This document shows, piece by piece, positions 21,830 to 33,756 of a stretch of DNA of 64,000 nucleotides. Each line of letters starts with the position of its first letter. Positions within the stretch are counted from its first letter, which is position 1. The notes below the pieces were generated by a model, which ran no database searches, was not told where the DNA came from, and saw only the letters and a program-made list of their open reading frames with translations. Position numbers and translations under genes: made by a program. Source of the DNA: Sipunculus nudus (Eukaryota > Annelida > Sipuncula > Golfingiida > Sipunculidae); contig CM049306.1 in assembly GCA_026874595.1 (NCBI GenBank), positions 63,678,019-63,742,018 of the forward strand, read 5' to 3'.

Positions 21830-22861
21830 TTAGTCACTAAAAGTCCCTTTGTCTAATGTCAAACAATCTTGCCACGAGCGACGTGAACGGAATGTTCTAT
21901 ATAGATTTCTTAGTAATAATTTTGCTGGCAAAATTGCTTGGGCCATTGAAATACACTGGCCAGCAATTCTAGCTAGACAGCGAGCTGTAGCATGTCCTTT
22001 GTTTAACACCAATTTGATATCATGTTGCAGCTTGGAAATCCGCCGTTTGGGGATTCGAATCCACACCTCGTTTTCAACACAAGTATCAAATACATAACCA
22101 ATATATTCCTTGGAATATGAGGGTTCTAAACAAGATTTCTCAAAATTAACCTGAACACCTAAACTAAGTAAAGTATCTAACAACAATGACTTGTGATGTT
22201 CAATCTCAGATTCATTAGCTGCCAAAATAAAATCATCAACAAACAATGATAGACGAAGGCCCTGAGTACGTAAATAGGCCACTATTGGTCTCAGAGTCTT
22301 GCAAAAGTAAAATGGTGAGGCAGATAACCCAAAAACTAATTTCAAGTACCTGAATACACAACCCTTGAACATGAAACATAAAAAATGTTGTGATTTTTCT
22401 GCAACTGGTATATGGTGAAATCCATCTTTTATATCAATGGTAACCAATTTATCATTAGGCTGAACCACATTCAAAACATCATTAATATCATCATATCTGA
22501 ATTTGTCAATCTGACAACAGGAATTCACATGTCTTAAATCAAGCACCAGTCTATATTTTCCATTCTTTTTTGGTACACAATTTATGGGAGACACTCCCAA
22601 AACATGATATGTGTTATCACATCAAGCAATAATACCATTATCAAGTAATCTGTTAATTTCTTCCTCCAGAAAAGCAATCTCTTTATCACTGAAATGTCTG
22701 TTCTTGAAAACAAACTTATCAGGAGTGGTCACAAAGGGAATCTCTACTCCATCTTTTATCCAATTTAACACATGGAATGGTGCACCGATTTTATTCCACT
22801 CACTCAAACAAAGATGCATCACATTGTCTGTCTTTGTATATAGTTCAGTTATATAATCCAA
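21830..22861 (-). pseudogene. Ngaro reverse transcriptase domain
   Basis: This would copy the element RNA into DNA in an intact element. The frame opens at 22861. It carries EWNKIGAPFHVLNWI and VEIPF, the family's pre-RT region, and meets an in-frame TGA at 22622-22624. It then continues in the same frame with the palm motifs RLVLDLRHVN, DIKDGFHHI, FGLSASPF and the active-site box LFVDDFIL (FVDD near 22230-22243). Motifs appear in the correct order and with normal spacing. The RT frame stops at 21830 just before the RNase H region. The domain is well preserved apart from the two nonsense codons, which suggests a moderately recent death. Confidence 0.93.
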
Positions 22862-22916
22862 CTAATCAACATTGTGAAGCCAGACATGGGCTAAAAAACA
22901 AAAGAAAAACACCTGA

Positions 22917-23780
22917 TCAGGGATTCTCTTGTTGGAAACGATTTGGCGGAACAGGAGACCTTGCTCCTGAAAAGCGTGGAGACTGAAAGCGCTGGAACCC
23001 ATCTGCACGTTGCTGGAATGGGAAGGCTCGGCCTCTGCCTCGTGGGTAATAACGGTTGCCTCCATATGTAAATGTACTGCCTGTATTACCTTGGGTCTGT
23101 TGACGCCTAGACACTTCTGTGATCTCAGCTGCAGTCCGAATATTTTTCAGTGCACTATCACTAAACAGACCAGAATTTTGTTCGGGTGTACTGAACAGTT
23201 GAGCAGTTTCAATATCAAACGCACCTTTTACAACCAGTTTTGCATATGCAGATTGCAGGTAATTCATGTGAGCATATAGTATAATATACAACTGTCCTAA
23301 ATCATCACCAGTGATAGTATTGATATCTTGTGTTGCCAGCCATTTAAGTGTTGTTTCTGTGTACCGTGCACTTTTAGACACAACTGCTGCCACTGCCTGG
23401 TCTGGTTTTTTAATTCCTGACTAGGATTTGTCATGTAACTTAAGCTCATTCAAGAGTTTTACGTGTTGGAGTGCAGAACATAAAGTCTCATACTCCTGCT
23501 GAAGGGTAGCTACGCCAGCCACATGTGTACTGGTTGTGGTAACGGGACTACTCTGACCTCTGGTGCTATTGCACGTTGTCGTTAAGACTGATGTCGAAAC
23601 TGGGCTCCTCAAGGTGCTAATGTTACTTACAGTGACAGTTTCAGGAGCACTGCCGCTTGTGGAGACTTTTGGACCACCATGGCCTTCGATGACAGTAAGT
23701 CGAGAGTGAATGTCTTTGATTTGGTCACTTAGAATTCCAAAGTTTGTTAGCAATTTATCAATTTTTTCCTCTGCCATCAC
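22917..23780 (-). pseudogene. Ngaro gag-like ORF
   Basis: This is the nucleic-acid-binding first ORF. It starts with ATG codons at 23775-23780, with the initiation region inside repeat A1. About 119 residues, including an N-terminal predicted coiled coil and a Ser/Thr-rich linker, precede an in-frame TAG (23421-23423). A further 158 residues follow in the same frame. SARYTETTLKWLA and LYIILYAHMNYLQSAYAKLV match the conserved gag core of Ngaro elements as I know it. The C-terminus (RGRGRAFPFQQRADGFQRF) is arginine/glycine rich, typical for RNA binding. Only one nonsense codon is seen. Confidence 0.85.
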
Positions 23781-23903
23781 TGTGGTACACTTCTGTCGTG
23801 AATGTGCACGAACGGAAAGACGGAAACGACCGATTTACGACAATGTCGTAAATCGATGTGTAACATAAAAGTTTGTCTTCATACAAATCATGTGACTACA
23901 ATT
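23760..23903 (-). repeat. Ngaro split direct repeat A1 (5' end of the element)
   Basis: The outer end is GTGACTACAATT at 23892-23903, abutting family-A sequence ACACATACTG. It contains the leader and the first gag codons. A2 differs from it at a handful of positions, an indication of age since insertion. Confidence 0.92.
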
Positions 23904-25757
23904 ACACATACTGAAAGACTTTGGCTAAAATGTTTTTTTTTTCAAGCTGACATATTCATAAACTTTTTACCAAAAATATCTATAATAATAAAAGATGCAG
24001 TCCTTTCATTGTTAAAGGTCCAATAATTCTGCCAAAAATCATTCAAGTAAACTTGAACAAAGGCCACCTAAGAATAATTTTTGTGCAATGTTACAGAAGT
24101 TATTATTGATAAACAATTTTGTAGAAGAACACTATTGCAGTCCTCAGTTTGAAATAGGCATAATAATGGCCACAAGACCAACTTAAGCTTTTCACGACTC
24201 AACCAAAAATCAACAAACTGAATCTATTCTTATATAGTTGAAAGAATCATGTCCTAGGATAATTCTTTTGAAAAATTGAATGATTCAACTTGACAGTTTC
24301 ATCATAAACATTATAAGCTGAAAGAGGCTAAAATAATGAGGTTTTTGCCCATAAAAACAGGTCAATGTAGGTGGCACCACAAAATCTGCAACTTCAAATA
24401 TGAGTCATGTGACCAACATTTGCACAATACTTGGTAATGCTAGGTTCTGTAATTTCTGAGATTACTAGGTCAGTATGCTGACTTGGCCAAATGACTAAGT
24501 TCAAATTTGTGTAACTCCACTAAAATTTATCAAATGCAAACTATTTGAAGCAACTTGAGAGGGCTTGCCTCTGGGATCTTTTCTGTAAAATATTGAACGA
24601 TTTTTTCTAAAAATATTGAACGCCTTTCTCTATAAAATTAAAGTAAGTGCAGATAATAAAAAAATAAGCTGAATCACACCAAATTTTAATGTGACAGAAA
24701 ATTGCATAAAATCTGGGGATGGTAGCTCCTGCTATTCCTGAGAAATTATGGGTTAATGTACAAATGACCAATGACCCCCGTACAAAAAAAGGTCAATGCA
24801 GGTGGTGCCACCAATACCTGAATTTCATATATGACTCGTGACCAACACTGGCATAAAATTTGGTGATGATAGCTCTGGCCGTTTCTGAGATTGTCATATT
24901 AGTATGCTTTTTTGGACAGATGACTAAGTTCAACTTCCTGTGACTCAGCCAAAATTCACCGAACTTAAACCATTTGAACAAACTTGAGAGAGATGGTATA
25001 AAAGATTATTTCTGTGAAATATTGAACAAATTGGCTTGACCGTTTCGGAGAAGAAGATTTTTAAAGGTTTTTTAGCTTTTTTCTCTATAAAATCTAAGAA
25101 AATGTTTTTCAGATGGCTAATTTTTTGCATTAAATTTCATGATGCTAGCTCCAGTCGTTGTAAAATGTTAAACAAATTAGCCTCAGTCGTGTCAGTCAGA
25201 AATGTTTTGCTGGTTTATAACTCATATAGGAAAATACAGAAAAATGACTATAGAATGAGCTTCCCAAAACTCAGCTAAAAATCACTGAACCAAAACCATT
25301 TGAACAAACTTGAATTATCAGCATCAAAGGATAATTAATGTGTGAGATTTAAGAATTCGGCCCTGTGGTTTTTGAGAAGAAGATCTTTCTAGCCACTGAG
25401 CTAAAATGGGCTTCATGGCATATAACTAAATTCAGCTTCCCGTAACTCAGCCAAAAGTCACTGAACTGAGACCATTTGAACATTTTCAGAAAGAACTACC
25501 CTAGGATCATTTCTGTGCGATATTAAACAAGTGGGCCATATGGTTTCAGAGAATAAGTTTTTTGTAGCCCTCAGTATGATAAGGGTACTGATGACCCCAT
25601 ACAAAAAAGGCCGATGCAGGTGGCGCCACCAATACCACAATTTCAGATATGACTCATGTGACCAACATTGGCATAAAATTTGGTGATGACAGCTCCAGCC
25701 GTTTCTAAGATTGTAATTTTAGTATGCTTTTTTGGACAGACGACTAAGTTCAACTAG
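23904..25757 (+). mobile_element. Family-A copy, right part (truncated)
   Basis: It continues the copy interrupted at 17647. It shows decayed palindromes at 24370 and 24801 (GGTGGTGCCACC) and an exact one at 25619, with the module AAATTTGGTGATGATAGCTC after each. It is shortened near 25160 compared with 38371-41819, and the right end is missing: family-B sequence takes over at about 25758. Confidence 0.8.
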
Positions 25758-26224
25758 CTGACCTAATTTCTGGTTTTCAAGGAGATTTTTCATGGACCTC
25801 TCAGAATGTCAAGTTACAAGATTCTAGATCCAGCAGTTACAATTTGTGCCAGGTTAACTGACAGACAGAGGGACTGACGGACGGACAAACAGACAAAGAG
25901 TGATCGCTATAGCTCAGATGACTTACAGTCAGCTGAGCTAAAAAAACAGATGAGTGGTTTTGATATAAGGCAGTCCTGTGGTTTGAAAATAAGTTTTTAA
26001 ATGAAAACTGAGGTTTTTCCTAAATTTCTCAAAGGATCAAAGCCACAGTGACCCAGTTTTAGGTTTGGTAGGAGATCTTGGGGACATCTAACAGCAAGCC
26101 AATCTTTTGATTCATAGGTCCTACGGTTTCAATTGCCAGTCTAACCGATGGACAGCACGACAGACAACCGACATTGGACCACAACTATAGCTCAGATGAC
26201 TTATAGTCAGCTGAGCTAATAAAA
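25758..26224 (+). repeat. Two successive family-B tails
   Basis: The first tail ends at 25945 after a GACAGACAGAGGGACTGACGG-like run. The second ends at about 26220 with the slightly altered signature CAGCTGAGCTAATAAAAA. Confidence 0.7.
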
Positions 26225-27788
26225 AGAAATACAAGTGAAAAAGTGGGCACTTAGTCTAGAATAACAATACTGCCAATCACATGTTAGAGTAAAAACAATT
26301 GTAAACTCCTAACTGACAGCAAAAATGTTAAGTACAAAAGGTTAGGAAGGCAAGTTAATAGTCACACAGGAAGGAGATCGTTAATTATCAATTTGGGAAA
26401 CTATAGTCACCTTATCAAGCTGAAAAACATCGCAAGTGAGACCACTCAGATTAGAAGCAATATCTAAGCTTGAGTTTCAAATGTGCAAGCTTCAAAGTTT
26501 GTACAAAGTTGCTAATAATGTGTAATTGTCAGGTTATAATAAGGGAATCTTCATATTCAAATACATGCATGCTTATTATATAAGAATTAAGATCTCTTTA
26601 GATTAACTGCTACATATGAATATATCCATTTAGGTGTATCATCTAGTGCATGTTTATAAATATACAGTGCCATCTACATGTGTTATAATTACTGACATTT
26701 AATATCATACTTGGGTAGGTTCAAAGAGGAGGTACAAAGAGTCAATGTTTTATGGCTGCAAATAACATTAGTCAATTTATTAATTTTGGTTATACTCACA
26801 TCAAAGCCCTTGTCTGGGTCCCATCCAATATGGCCAACATGTCTGAAAAGCCAAATATCAAACTGTAATGTAGGACTTGTAATGTAAAGTAGGGATGCAG
26901 GGTCTCACATCTCTAAAGCCTAGGTCACACATTCATGGTACTTATCACAGTATCCCCGAAATTATCATGGTGCTATAAACCGTATCAAACAGTGGTGGTC
27001 ACCCAAATTTTTTTGGAAATTACTGGGCCATGGCTGATCTAGGGTTACTGTGTGGCATCACCACAACTACACCCAGGCAGAGGCCGGTAATACTACTACT
27101 ATTCTATGGATTACTTCGGTAGTAAAAGTAATTTTACATATAATTTTAATATTCCCCTAATAGGTGCAGCTATTTCTTTGTACTTTAAGGTCCTCCACAC
27201 CTTATATATTTTTTCAGGAGATGCCTCAGGGATTTTCCTGCATTTCAAGCTCACTGGCCACAGAGCATATTGTGCATTTCGTGGTTACAGGTCCACTCTA
27301 ATCCCCACTGATCCCAATACTTCCCTCGACAGGAAGTAAAGCTTTCTAATTAAAATCAGAGACCACATGACTCCCCTTTCAATGTGAGGGCTTTTTAGTT
27401 GGGTTAACACTACAACCAGTCACACAACCACAGTTTTATTGGTTAACAGGTATGTGGATTTCTATACATCCATGAATATCTTTCCATTATAACCATGGTT
27501 TCAATTTATAAGTTGTTTGAGGAAAAAGTTGTTCAAAGACCAACAACTTAAACACAGTTTGCATCTTTAAACCTAAAGGTATTCTATTAACAAACAGGAT
27601 TCTGCAGTCTGACTTTCAAAACCGCAACCAGAATCTCCTTATCAATCATGTTCAAGTGTACATTTTTAATGTTTAAACACTGTCAGTGACCTGGTTTCAC
27701 CTGGCACCTGGCAGAACAAATGCATATGAATGGGCGTTTCTACATTGGGACAAAGAAATTCTTCTTTTGTCATTATAGTATACAGGAA
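26225..27788. other. Low-repeat interval, no recognised gene
   Basis: This is the longest stretch without matches to the families above. It has no hairpin ends, microsatellites or palindromes. A 77-codon frame at 27106-27339 (plus) is not recognised and has no splice-site or promoter context I can support. It could be intergenic or intronic host DNA. It ends at the left boundary of the macrosatellite. Confidence 0.5.
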
Positions 27789-30170
27789 CAAGGCCAACAG
27801 GCCTAATGCGAACCTGTGCATTGGGAAATACACCAGGTATAATGCTTCAATGCTGGACCATTATTTTTCATGTATATGAACAATGCAAGTACTAAACAAT
27901 TTGAATAAGAAACAATTACACAAACTCTGCTGAAATTCTGGCATGGGTGCACAGAACACTAAATAAATTGTAGCTGGGAACACCAGTCTTGTATACAATG
28001 AAGCTATCAGAGATATATACATATGCCCAATTTCAGACTGATATATCAAACCCCTCCTGAGAAAAACGCAGGGACACACACTGTGCAAAAGTCATGGTAG
28101 GTGGCAACACCTGTCTTGTGAGCGAGAGAGCCATCAAGGACACATAGACAGGTCAAAATATTAGGCCAATACATCAAACTTACTTTAAGTCTGATGCATG
28201 GGGCTGACCAGGCTTAGGTGAGAAAGGCTGTTGCCCCGAGTGAACTGTGACAAATTGCTTGCTCAGGCTACTGCACTGAGTGAACTCATGACCTGCACCT
28301 GGCTAGACTGAGTGAACTTTTGACCTGTACCTGGCTGCACTGAGTGAACTCTTGACCTGTTGCATAATCTGACACAGTTGGCAGTCTGCCAAAGCTATAA
28401 ATAGAATGCAGCTCCTGCACTGAGTAAACTCCTGACCCATACCTGGCTGCACTGAGTGAACTCTTGACCTGTTGCCTAATCTGATACAGTTGGCAGTCTG
28501 CCAAAGCTATAAATAGATCCAGACTAACCTCTAGCCTGTTGCCAAATCTGAAATAGTAGCCACACCATTGCATAAGCTTATGCAGGGGCCCTGCCCTGAG
28601 GGGCTTGACACCCATGAAGTGATCACATGGTGCCCATGAGGTGTTCACATGCCATGTGCTTGGCTGCACTGATTGAACTCTTGACCTATATCTGGCTGCA
28701 CTGAATGAACTCTTGATCTGTTGCCAAATCTGAAACAGTTGGCAGTTTCTCAACCTATTTAAAGATATGGATTCAATCTTGGCTTGTTGGCATATCTTTA
28801 TACAAATACTGAAAGACTTTGGCTAAAATTTTTTTTTTCAAGCCGACATATTCATAAACTTTTTATCAAAATATCTATAATAATAAAAGATGCAGTACTT
28901 TCATTGATAGAGGTCCAATAGTTCTGCCAAAAATCATTCTAGTAAACTTGAACAAAGGCCACCTAAGAATAATTTTTTGTGCAATGTTACAGAAGATATA
29001 ATTGAAATAATAATTTTGTAGAAGAACACTACTGCAGTCCTCAGTTTGAAAAAGACATAATAATGGCCATAAGACCAACTTAAGCTTTTCACAACTCAAC
29101 CAAAAATCAACAAACTCAGTTTATTCTGATATGATTGAAAGAACCATGTGCTAGGATAATTCTTTTGAAACATTGAACAATTCAACTTGACAGTTTCATC
29201 ATTAAGCTGAAAGAGGCTAATATTAGGTTTTTTGCCCATAAAAAACAGGTCAATGTAGGTGGCACCACAAAATTTGATATGTGACAGATTATTGCATAAA
29301 ATCTGGGAATGGTAGCTCCTGCTATTCCTGAGAAATTATGGATTAATGTACAGATGACCAATGACCCCCGTACAAAAAAGGTCAATGCAGGTGGCACCAC
29401 CAATACCTGAATTTCATATATGACTCATGTGACCAACACTGGCATAAAATTTGGTGATGATAGCTCCGGCCGTTTCTGAGACTGTCATTTTAGTATGCTT
29501 TTTTGGACAGATGACTTAAGTTCAATTCCTGTAACTCGGCCAAAATTCACCAAACTTGAACAATTGGAACAAAATTGAGGCCCGAGATGGTATAAAAGAT
29601 TATTTCTGTGAAATATTGAACAATTTGGCTCGAGTGTTTCGGAGGAGAAGATTTTTAAAGGTTTTTTTTAGCTTTTTCTCTATAAAATTTAAGAAAATTT
29701 TTAGATGGCTAATTTTTTGCATTAAATTTCATGATGCTAGCTCCAATCATTTTCAAAATAGTATGGGTTAACGTACAGAAGACAAATGCCGTCACACCAT
29801 CGCATTAGCTCACAGGTTAACTAAAAATTAATACAGATGCATATTGAATGCAAACTTGTAATACAGATACATCTCACTGATGACAAAATCTTGAATTAAT
29901 TTGACTAAGGATACCAATTATTTATAATCCATGTACAGCCATCTTTATATACCCACAGAGAGCTGTATACCTGTGATTGTAAACATTGCCTGGCATGAGG
30001 AATATCTAAAAATCATAAATCTACATTTTTTAAAAGCTTTTAAAAAACATTCTTGTCAATATTGTTTTCAAGATAGTATGGGTTAACATAGAGACGACGG
30101 ACGACGGAAGACGGCCGACGGACGCCGGACGATGCCACACCATCGCATAAGCTCACAGGTTCGCTAAAAA
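27789..30170 (+). mobile_element. Family-A element of unit 1 (internally deleted)
   Basis: Intact left end (as CAAGGCCAACAGGCC) and right end CACAGGTTCGCTAAAAA (30154-30170). Modules with GGTGGCACCAC lie near 29258 and 29393. The internal deletion joins ...GTCAATATT directly to GTTTTCAAGATAG at 30064. Confidence 0.85.
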
Positions 30171-30397
30171 TCGTGGTTTTTCCTTAATTTCTCAAAGGAA
30201 CGAAGTCGCAAAGACCCAGTTTTCGGCCTGGTAGGAGATCTTGGGGACATCTAACATTATGCCGAATTTTGGATTCCTAGGTCTTACGGTTTCAAAACGT
30301 GCATCATCTACGGACGGACGGACGGACAGACAGACGGACGATGGACAATGGACCACGACTATAGCTCAGATGACTTATAGTCAGCTGAGCTAAAAAA
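30171..30397 (+). repeat. Family-B tail in unit 1
   Basis: The left is truncated directly against the family-A right end. It carries an ACGGACGGACGGACAGACAG run (30312-30346) and ends in AGTCAGCTGAGCTAAAAA. Confidence 0.8.
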
Positions 30398-30870
30398 CTG
30401 GTGGCGCCACCTGAAACCATTTATGCACAGCGTCCGTCTTTTTGTCTGCCGTGGGATAAAATCACTCATCTCTGCACTGGTTTGACTTATCTGCCTAAAA
30501 TTTTGAAGGTTTATACATCTTGGACAGCTTTCTGGATTTTGTGGCAGGTGGCGCCACCTACATTTATGTTTATGCTGCAGACATCCAGGCTTATATCTCG
30601 GGAACCGTTTGACCGATTGGGCCAAAATTATGCATGTGTATAGTTCTCTCATAGCTCTTTATCATACACAAAACTGGTGGCTCCACCTGCAACCTTTTTG
30701 CACAGGGTCCGTCTGTTTGTCTGCCATGGGGTAAAATCACTCATATCTCAGCAGTGGTTTGACTTTTTGCATTTGTATACAACTTTGATAGCTTTCTGGA
30801 TTTCGTGATAGGTGGCACAACCTACATACACATTTCGGCTGCAGACATACATGCTAATATGCAACTGGAA
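30398..30870 (-). repeat. Inverted family-C modules in unit 1
   Basis: Exact palindromes at 30400 and 30547 and decayed ones near 30674 (GGTGGCTCCACC) and 30811 are set in the reverse complement of family-C sequence (e.g. CGGGAACCGTTTGACCGATT). Neither family-C end is present. The block faces the forward family-C elements 1 kb downstream. Confidence 0.8.
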
Positions 30871-31811
30871 TTAATAGTCAATTTTACACCTGTGAAGTTT
30901 TTACTCTTCTGAAGTAAGGAATTACTTATCTGATGAACATCCACACTTTCATAGCAATACAACACTTTGTGGACACAATTAAATGTGCACTAAAATCATT
31001 GTTACCCTGGTGGTAAAATCTAAAATGTAGCATAGCCTAGAATAAGAATGAATCACATACAGAAAATTATAACATTCATCTAGTTTTTGCACTAGGGGGG
31101 TGCAGGGCATAGGGGTAGCCTGCTGGTAGTGGCCAAGCTGAGCCAAGGGAAGCTGCCTGGAGAGGGTTACATAACACAAGTGAAGGCTGTACTACTAGGT
31201 GGACTTAATGTAAACAACACTTGACATGATGTATAAAAACTTGAATAAAAGCTTCTCTTTTCGATCAATTAAATCCTTACGTATATAAGCTGTGAAAATT
31301 AAATCAACAGTGCTTACAGGGAAAAAACCTGCCATAGCCAAAGTTGGACAAAATTTAAGGTATTGATTTTTTATTTATGCTAATGACTTAAAAAATTTGC
31401 AAAATTCAGATCTAATTTTGGGTAAAAAATTGAATCTTGATTAAATAAAGTTATATCCCTAAAAAAAGTCTACAGCTTCAGCAATTCTCATGTTATGTGA
31501 GTAAATATATTTCCTGAATCTTAAAAAATGGCATTATATTTGGGCCTATGACTTCAAAACAATAAGCAATACTGACCTAATTTTGGTATGTTCAAAGAAA
31601 ATGTATGGAAGAATATGAATACTTAATATGATTAAACAAGGCCTACAGGCCAAATGCGAACCTGTGCAAAGTTTGGAAGTATGAATGGAGGTTTATTTTC
31701 AAAATTTAATATTGATCTTCTTATGTGCTGCATATCTACCTTAGTCATTATGATTTCAGCAAAATGGACGTTTCCGACCTGCAAGTTTCAGACTAGGACA
31801 TTTTAAAAGTA
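30871..31811 (+). repeat. Unclassified and family-B body, then family-A head fragment
   Basis: 30871-31260 has no clear relative outside the array. 31300-31633 matches family-B bodies at 14643 and 15308. 31634-31811 starts with a family-A left end (CAAGGCCTACAGGCC, CGAACCTGTG) but diverges after ~30 bp. No gene is seen. Confidence 0.55.
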
Positions 31812-33669
31812 GAATACGGGTAGCCAACAAGCGACTACGTGTATCCGCAAAATTAAGAGTGGGGCAGGTGCAGTGAGGCACGGATTGAGTGGCAAGGGGA
31901 AATAGAGTGAGGTGTGTTGCATATTAGCATGGATGTCTGCACCACCAATTTAGTGTATGATTAACAGCTATGTTTGATCTATACACATGAAAAATATTAG
32001 GGGGATATGTCAAACAAGTCCTGAGATAAAAGCCTGAATGTCTGCAGCTTAAACATAAATATAGGTGGTGCCACCTGCCACAAAATCCAGAAAGCTGTCC
32101 AAGATGCATAAACCTGCAAAATTTTAGGCAGATAAGTCAAACCACTGCAGAGATGAACGATTTTATCCCAAGGTAGACAAACAGACGGATGCTGTGCATA
32201 AATGGTGGCAGGTGGCGCCACCAGTTTTGCCTATGATGAAGAGCTATGTGAGATCTATAAACATGCAAAACTTTGGCCCAATCGGTCAAATGGTTCCCAA
32301 GATATGAGCTTGGATGTCTGCTGCATAAACTAGAATGCAGGTGGCTCCACCTGTAATTAAATCAAGAGAGCTGTCGGGGATGTATAAACCTGCAAAATTT
32401 TAGCCAGATATGTCAAACTACTGCCGAGATATGAGTGATTTTATCCCATGACAGACAGACAGACAGGAGCTGTGCAAAAATGGCTGCAGGTGGCGCCACC
32501 AGTTTTGCTTATGTTATAAAGCTCTCCAAGGGCTACATTTGTGCAAAAAAAATTTTCCTGATCGGTCAAACGGTTCCCGAGATATGAGCTTGGATGTCTG
32601 CAGCGTAAACGTTAATGTAGGTGGCGCCACCTGTCATAAAATCAGAAAAGCTATCCAGGATGTATACGCATGCCAAATTTCAGGTGAATTAGTCAAGTCA
32701 CTGCAGAGATATGAGTGATTTTAACCCAAGGCAGACAAACAGATGGACACTGTGCAAACATGGTTGCAGGTGGCGCCACCATTTTTTGTGTATGTTATAA
32801 CGCTCTCCAAGGGCTACATTTGTGCAAAAAAATTTTCCTGATTGGTCAAACGGTTCCTGAGATATGAGCTTGGATGTCTGCAGCGTAAACGTGAATGTAG
32901 GTGGCGCCACCTGTCACAAAATCAGAAAAGCTATCCAGGATGTATACTCATGCCAAATTTCAGGTGAATTAGTCAAGTCACTGCAGAGATATGAGTGATT
33001 TTAACCCAAGGCAGACGAACAGATGGACACTGTGCAAACATGGTTGCAGGTGGCGCCACTATTTTTTGTGTATGTTATAAAGCTCTCCAAGGGCTACATT
33101 TGTGCAAAAAAATTTTCCTGATCGGTCAAACGGTTCCCGAGATATGAGCTTGGATGTCTGCAGCGTAAACGTGAATGTAGGTGGCGCCACCTGTCACAAA
33201 ATCAGAAAAGCTATCCAGGATGTATACGCATGCCAAATTTCAGGTGAATTAGTCAAGTCACTGCAGAGATATGAGTGATTTTAACCCAAGAAAGACGAAC
33301 AGATGGACACTGTGCAAACATGGTTGCAAGTGGCGCCACCATTTTTGTGTATGTTATAAAGCTCTCCAAGGGCTACATTTGTGCAAAAAAATTTTCCTGA
33401 TCGGTCAAACGGTTCCCGAGATATGTGGGTTTATGTGTGGAAACAGACGCACAAACGGACACAGAGCGCAGAGGAAAGGTCAGAGGTCAAAACAAAATCG
33501 GGGCGCAGCAGTTCACATGTGACCCGAACATAATCCTGGGTTTCGTAAAATTCCACCCAGCGGTTACGGAGCAGTTCTCCGGAAACCTACGCGGCGGCGG
33601 CGGCGGCGGCGGCAGCAGCGTGCAGCTGAAAACATAGTATCCGCAAAACTCTGTTTTGGCGGATACAAT
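31812..33669 (+). mobile_element. Family-C element, first of a tandem pair in unit 1
   Basis: The left end GAATACGGGTAGCC...GCGACTACGTGTATCCGC is followed by an array of palindrome modules. Near the right end come a GGC run (33591-33613) and the hairpin GTATCCGC...GCGGATAC (33639-33666) followed by AAT. Palindromes at 32489, 32620, 32769, 32900, 33049 (variant) and 33180 alternate at 131 and 149 bp, i.e. a 280-bp dimer. Confidence 0.88.
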
Positions 33670-33756
33670 GGGGGGATCAGCAGTTTACATGTGACCCAAT
33701 CATAATCCTAAATTTCAAATAAGCTCAAGTTTTTTCAAACAGTTAAAAGATAACAA

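Larger units (their letters stand above)
17648..23903 (-). mobile_element. Ngaro-type tyrosine-recombinase retrotransposon (degenerate)
   Basis: Read on the minus strand the order is A1 repeat, gag-like ORF, reverse transcriptase, RNase H, tyrosine recombinase, B1, A2, B2. Split direct repeats of this kind, with no methyltransferase region, are diagnostic of the Ngaro branch of DIRS-like elements, which integrate by a recombinase rather than an integrase. No target duplication is visible, as expected. The ~6.26 kb includes a 1.8-kb nested insertion. In-frame stops at 23421, 22622 and 21830, frameshifts near 21600 and 20770, and the insertion make this copy inactive. Confidence 0.93.

Noticed and set aside
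17648-23903. LTR retrotransposon
   Set aside because: Repeats are split and ordered A1...B1-A2-B2, there is no integrase or protease, a tyrosine recombinase is present and no target duplication is visible. Ngaro fits; an LTR element does not.
27106-27339. Possible host exon in the low-repeat interval
   Set aside because: The 77-codon frame matches no family I recognise, and I cannot support splice sites or a promoter. It is noted only as part of the interval.
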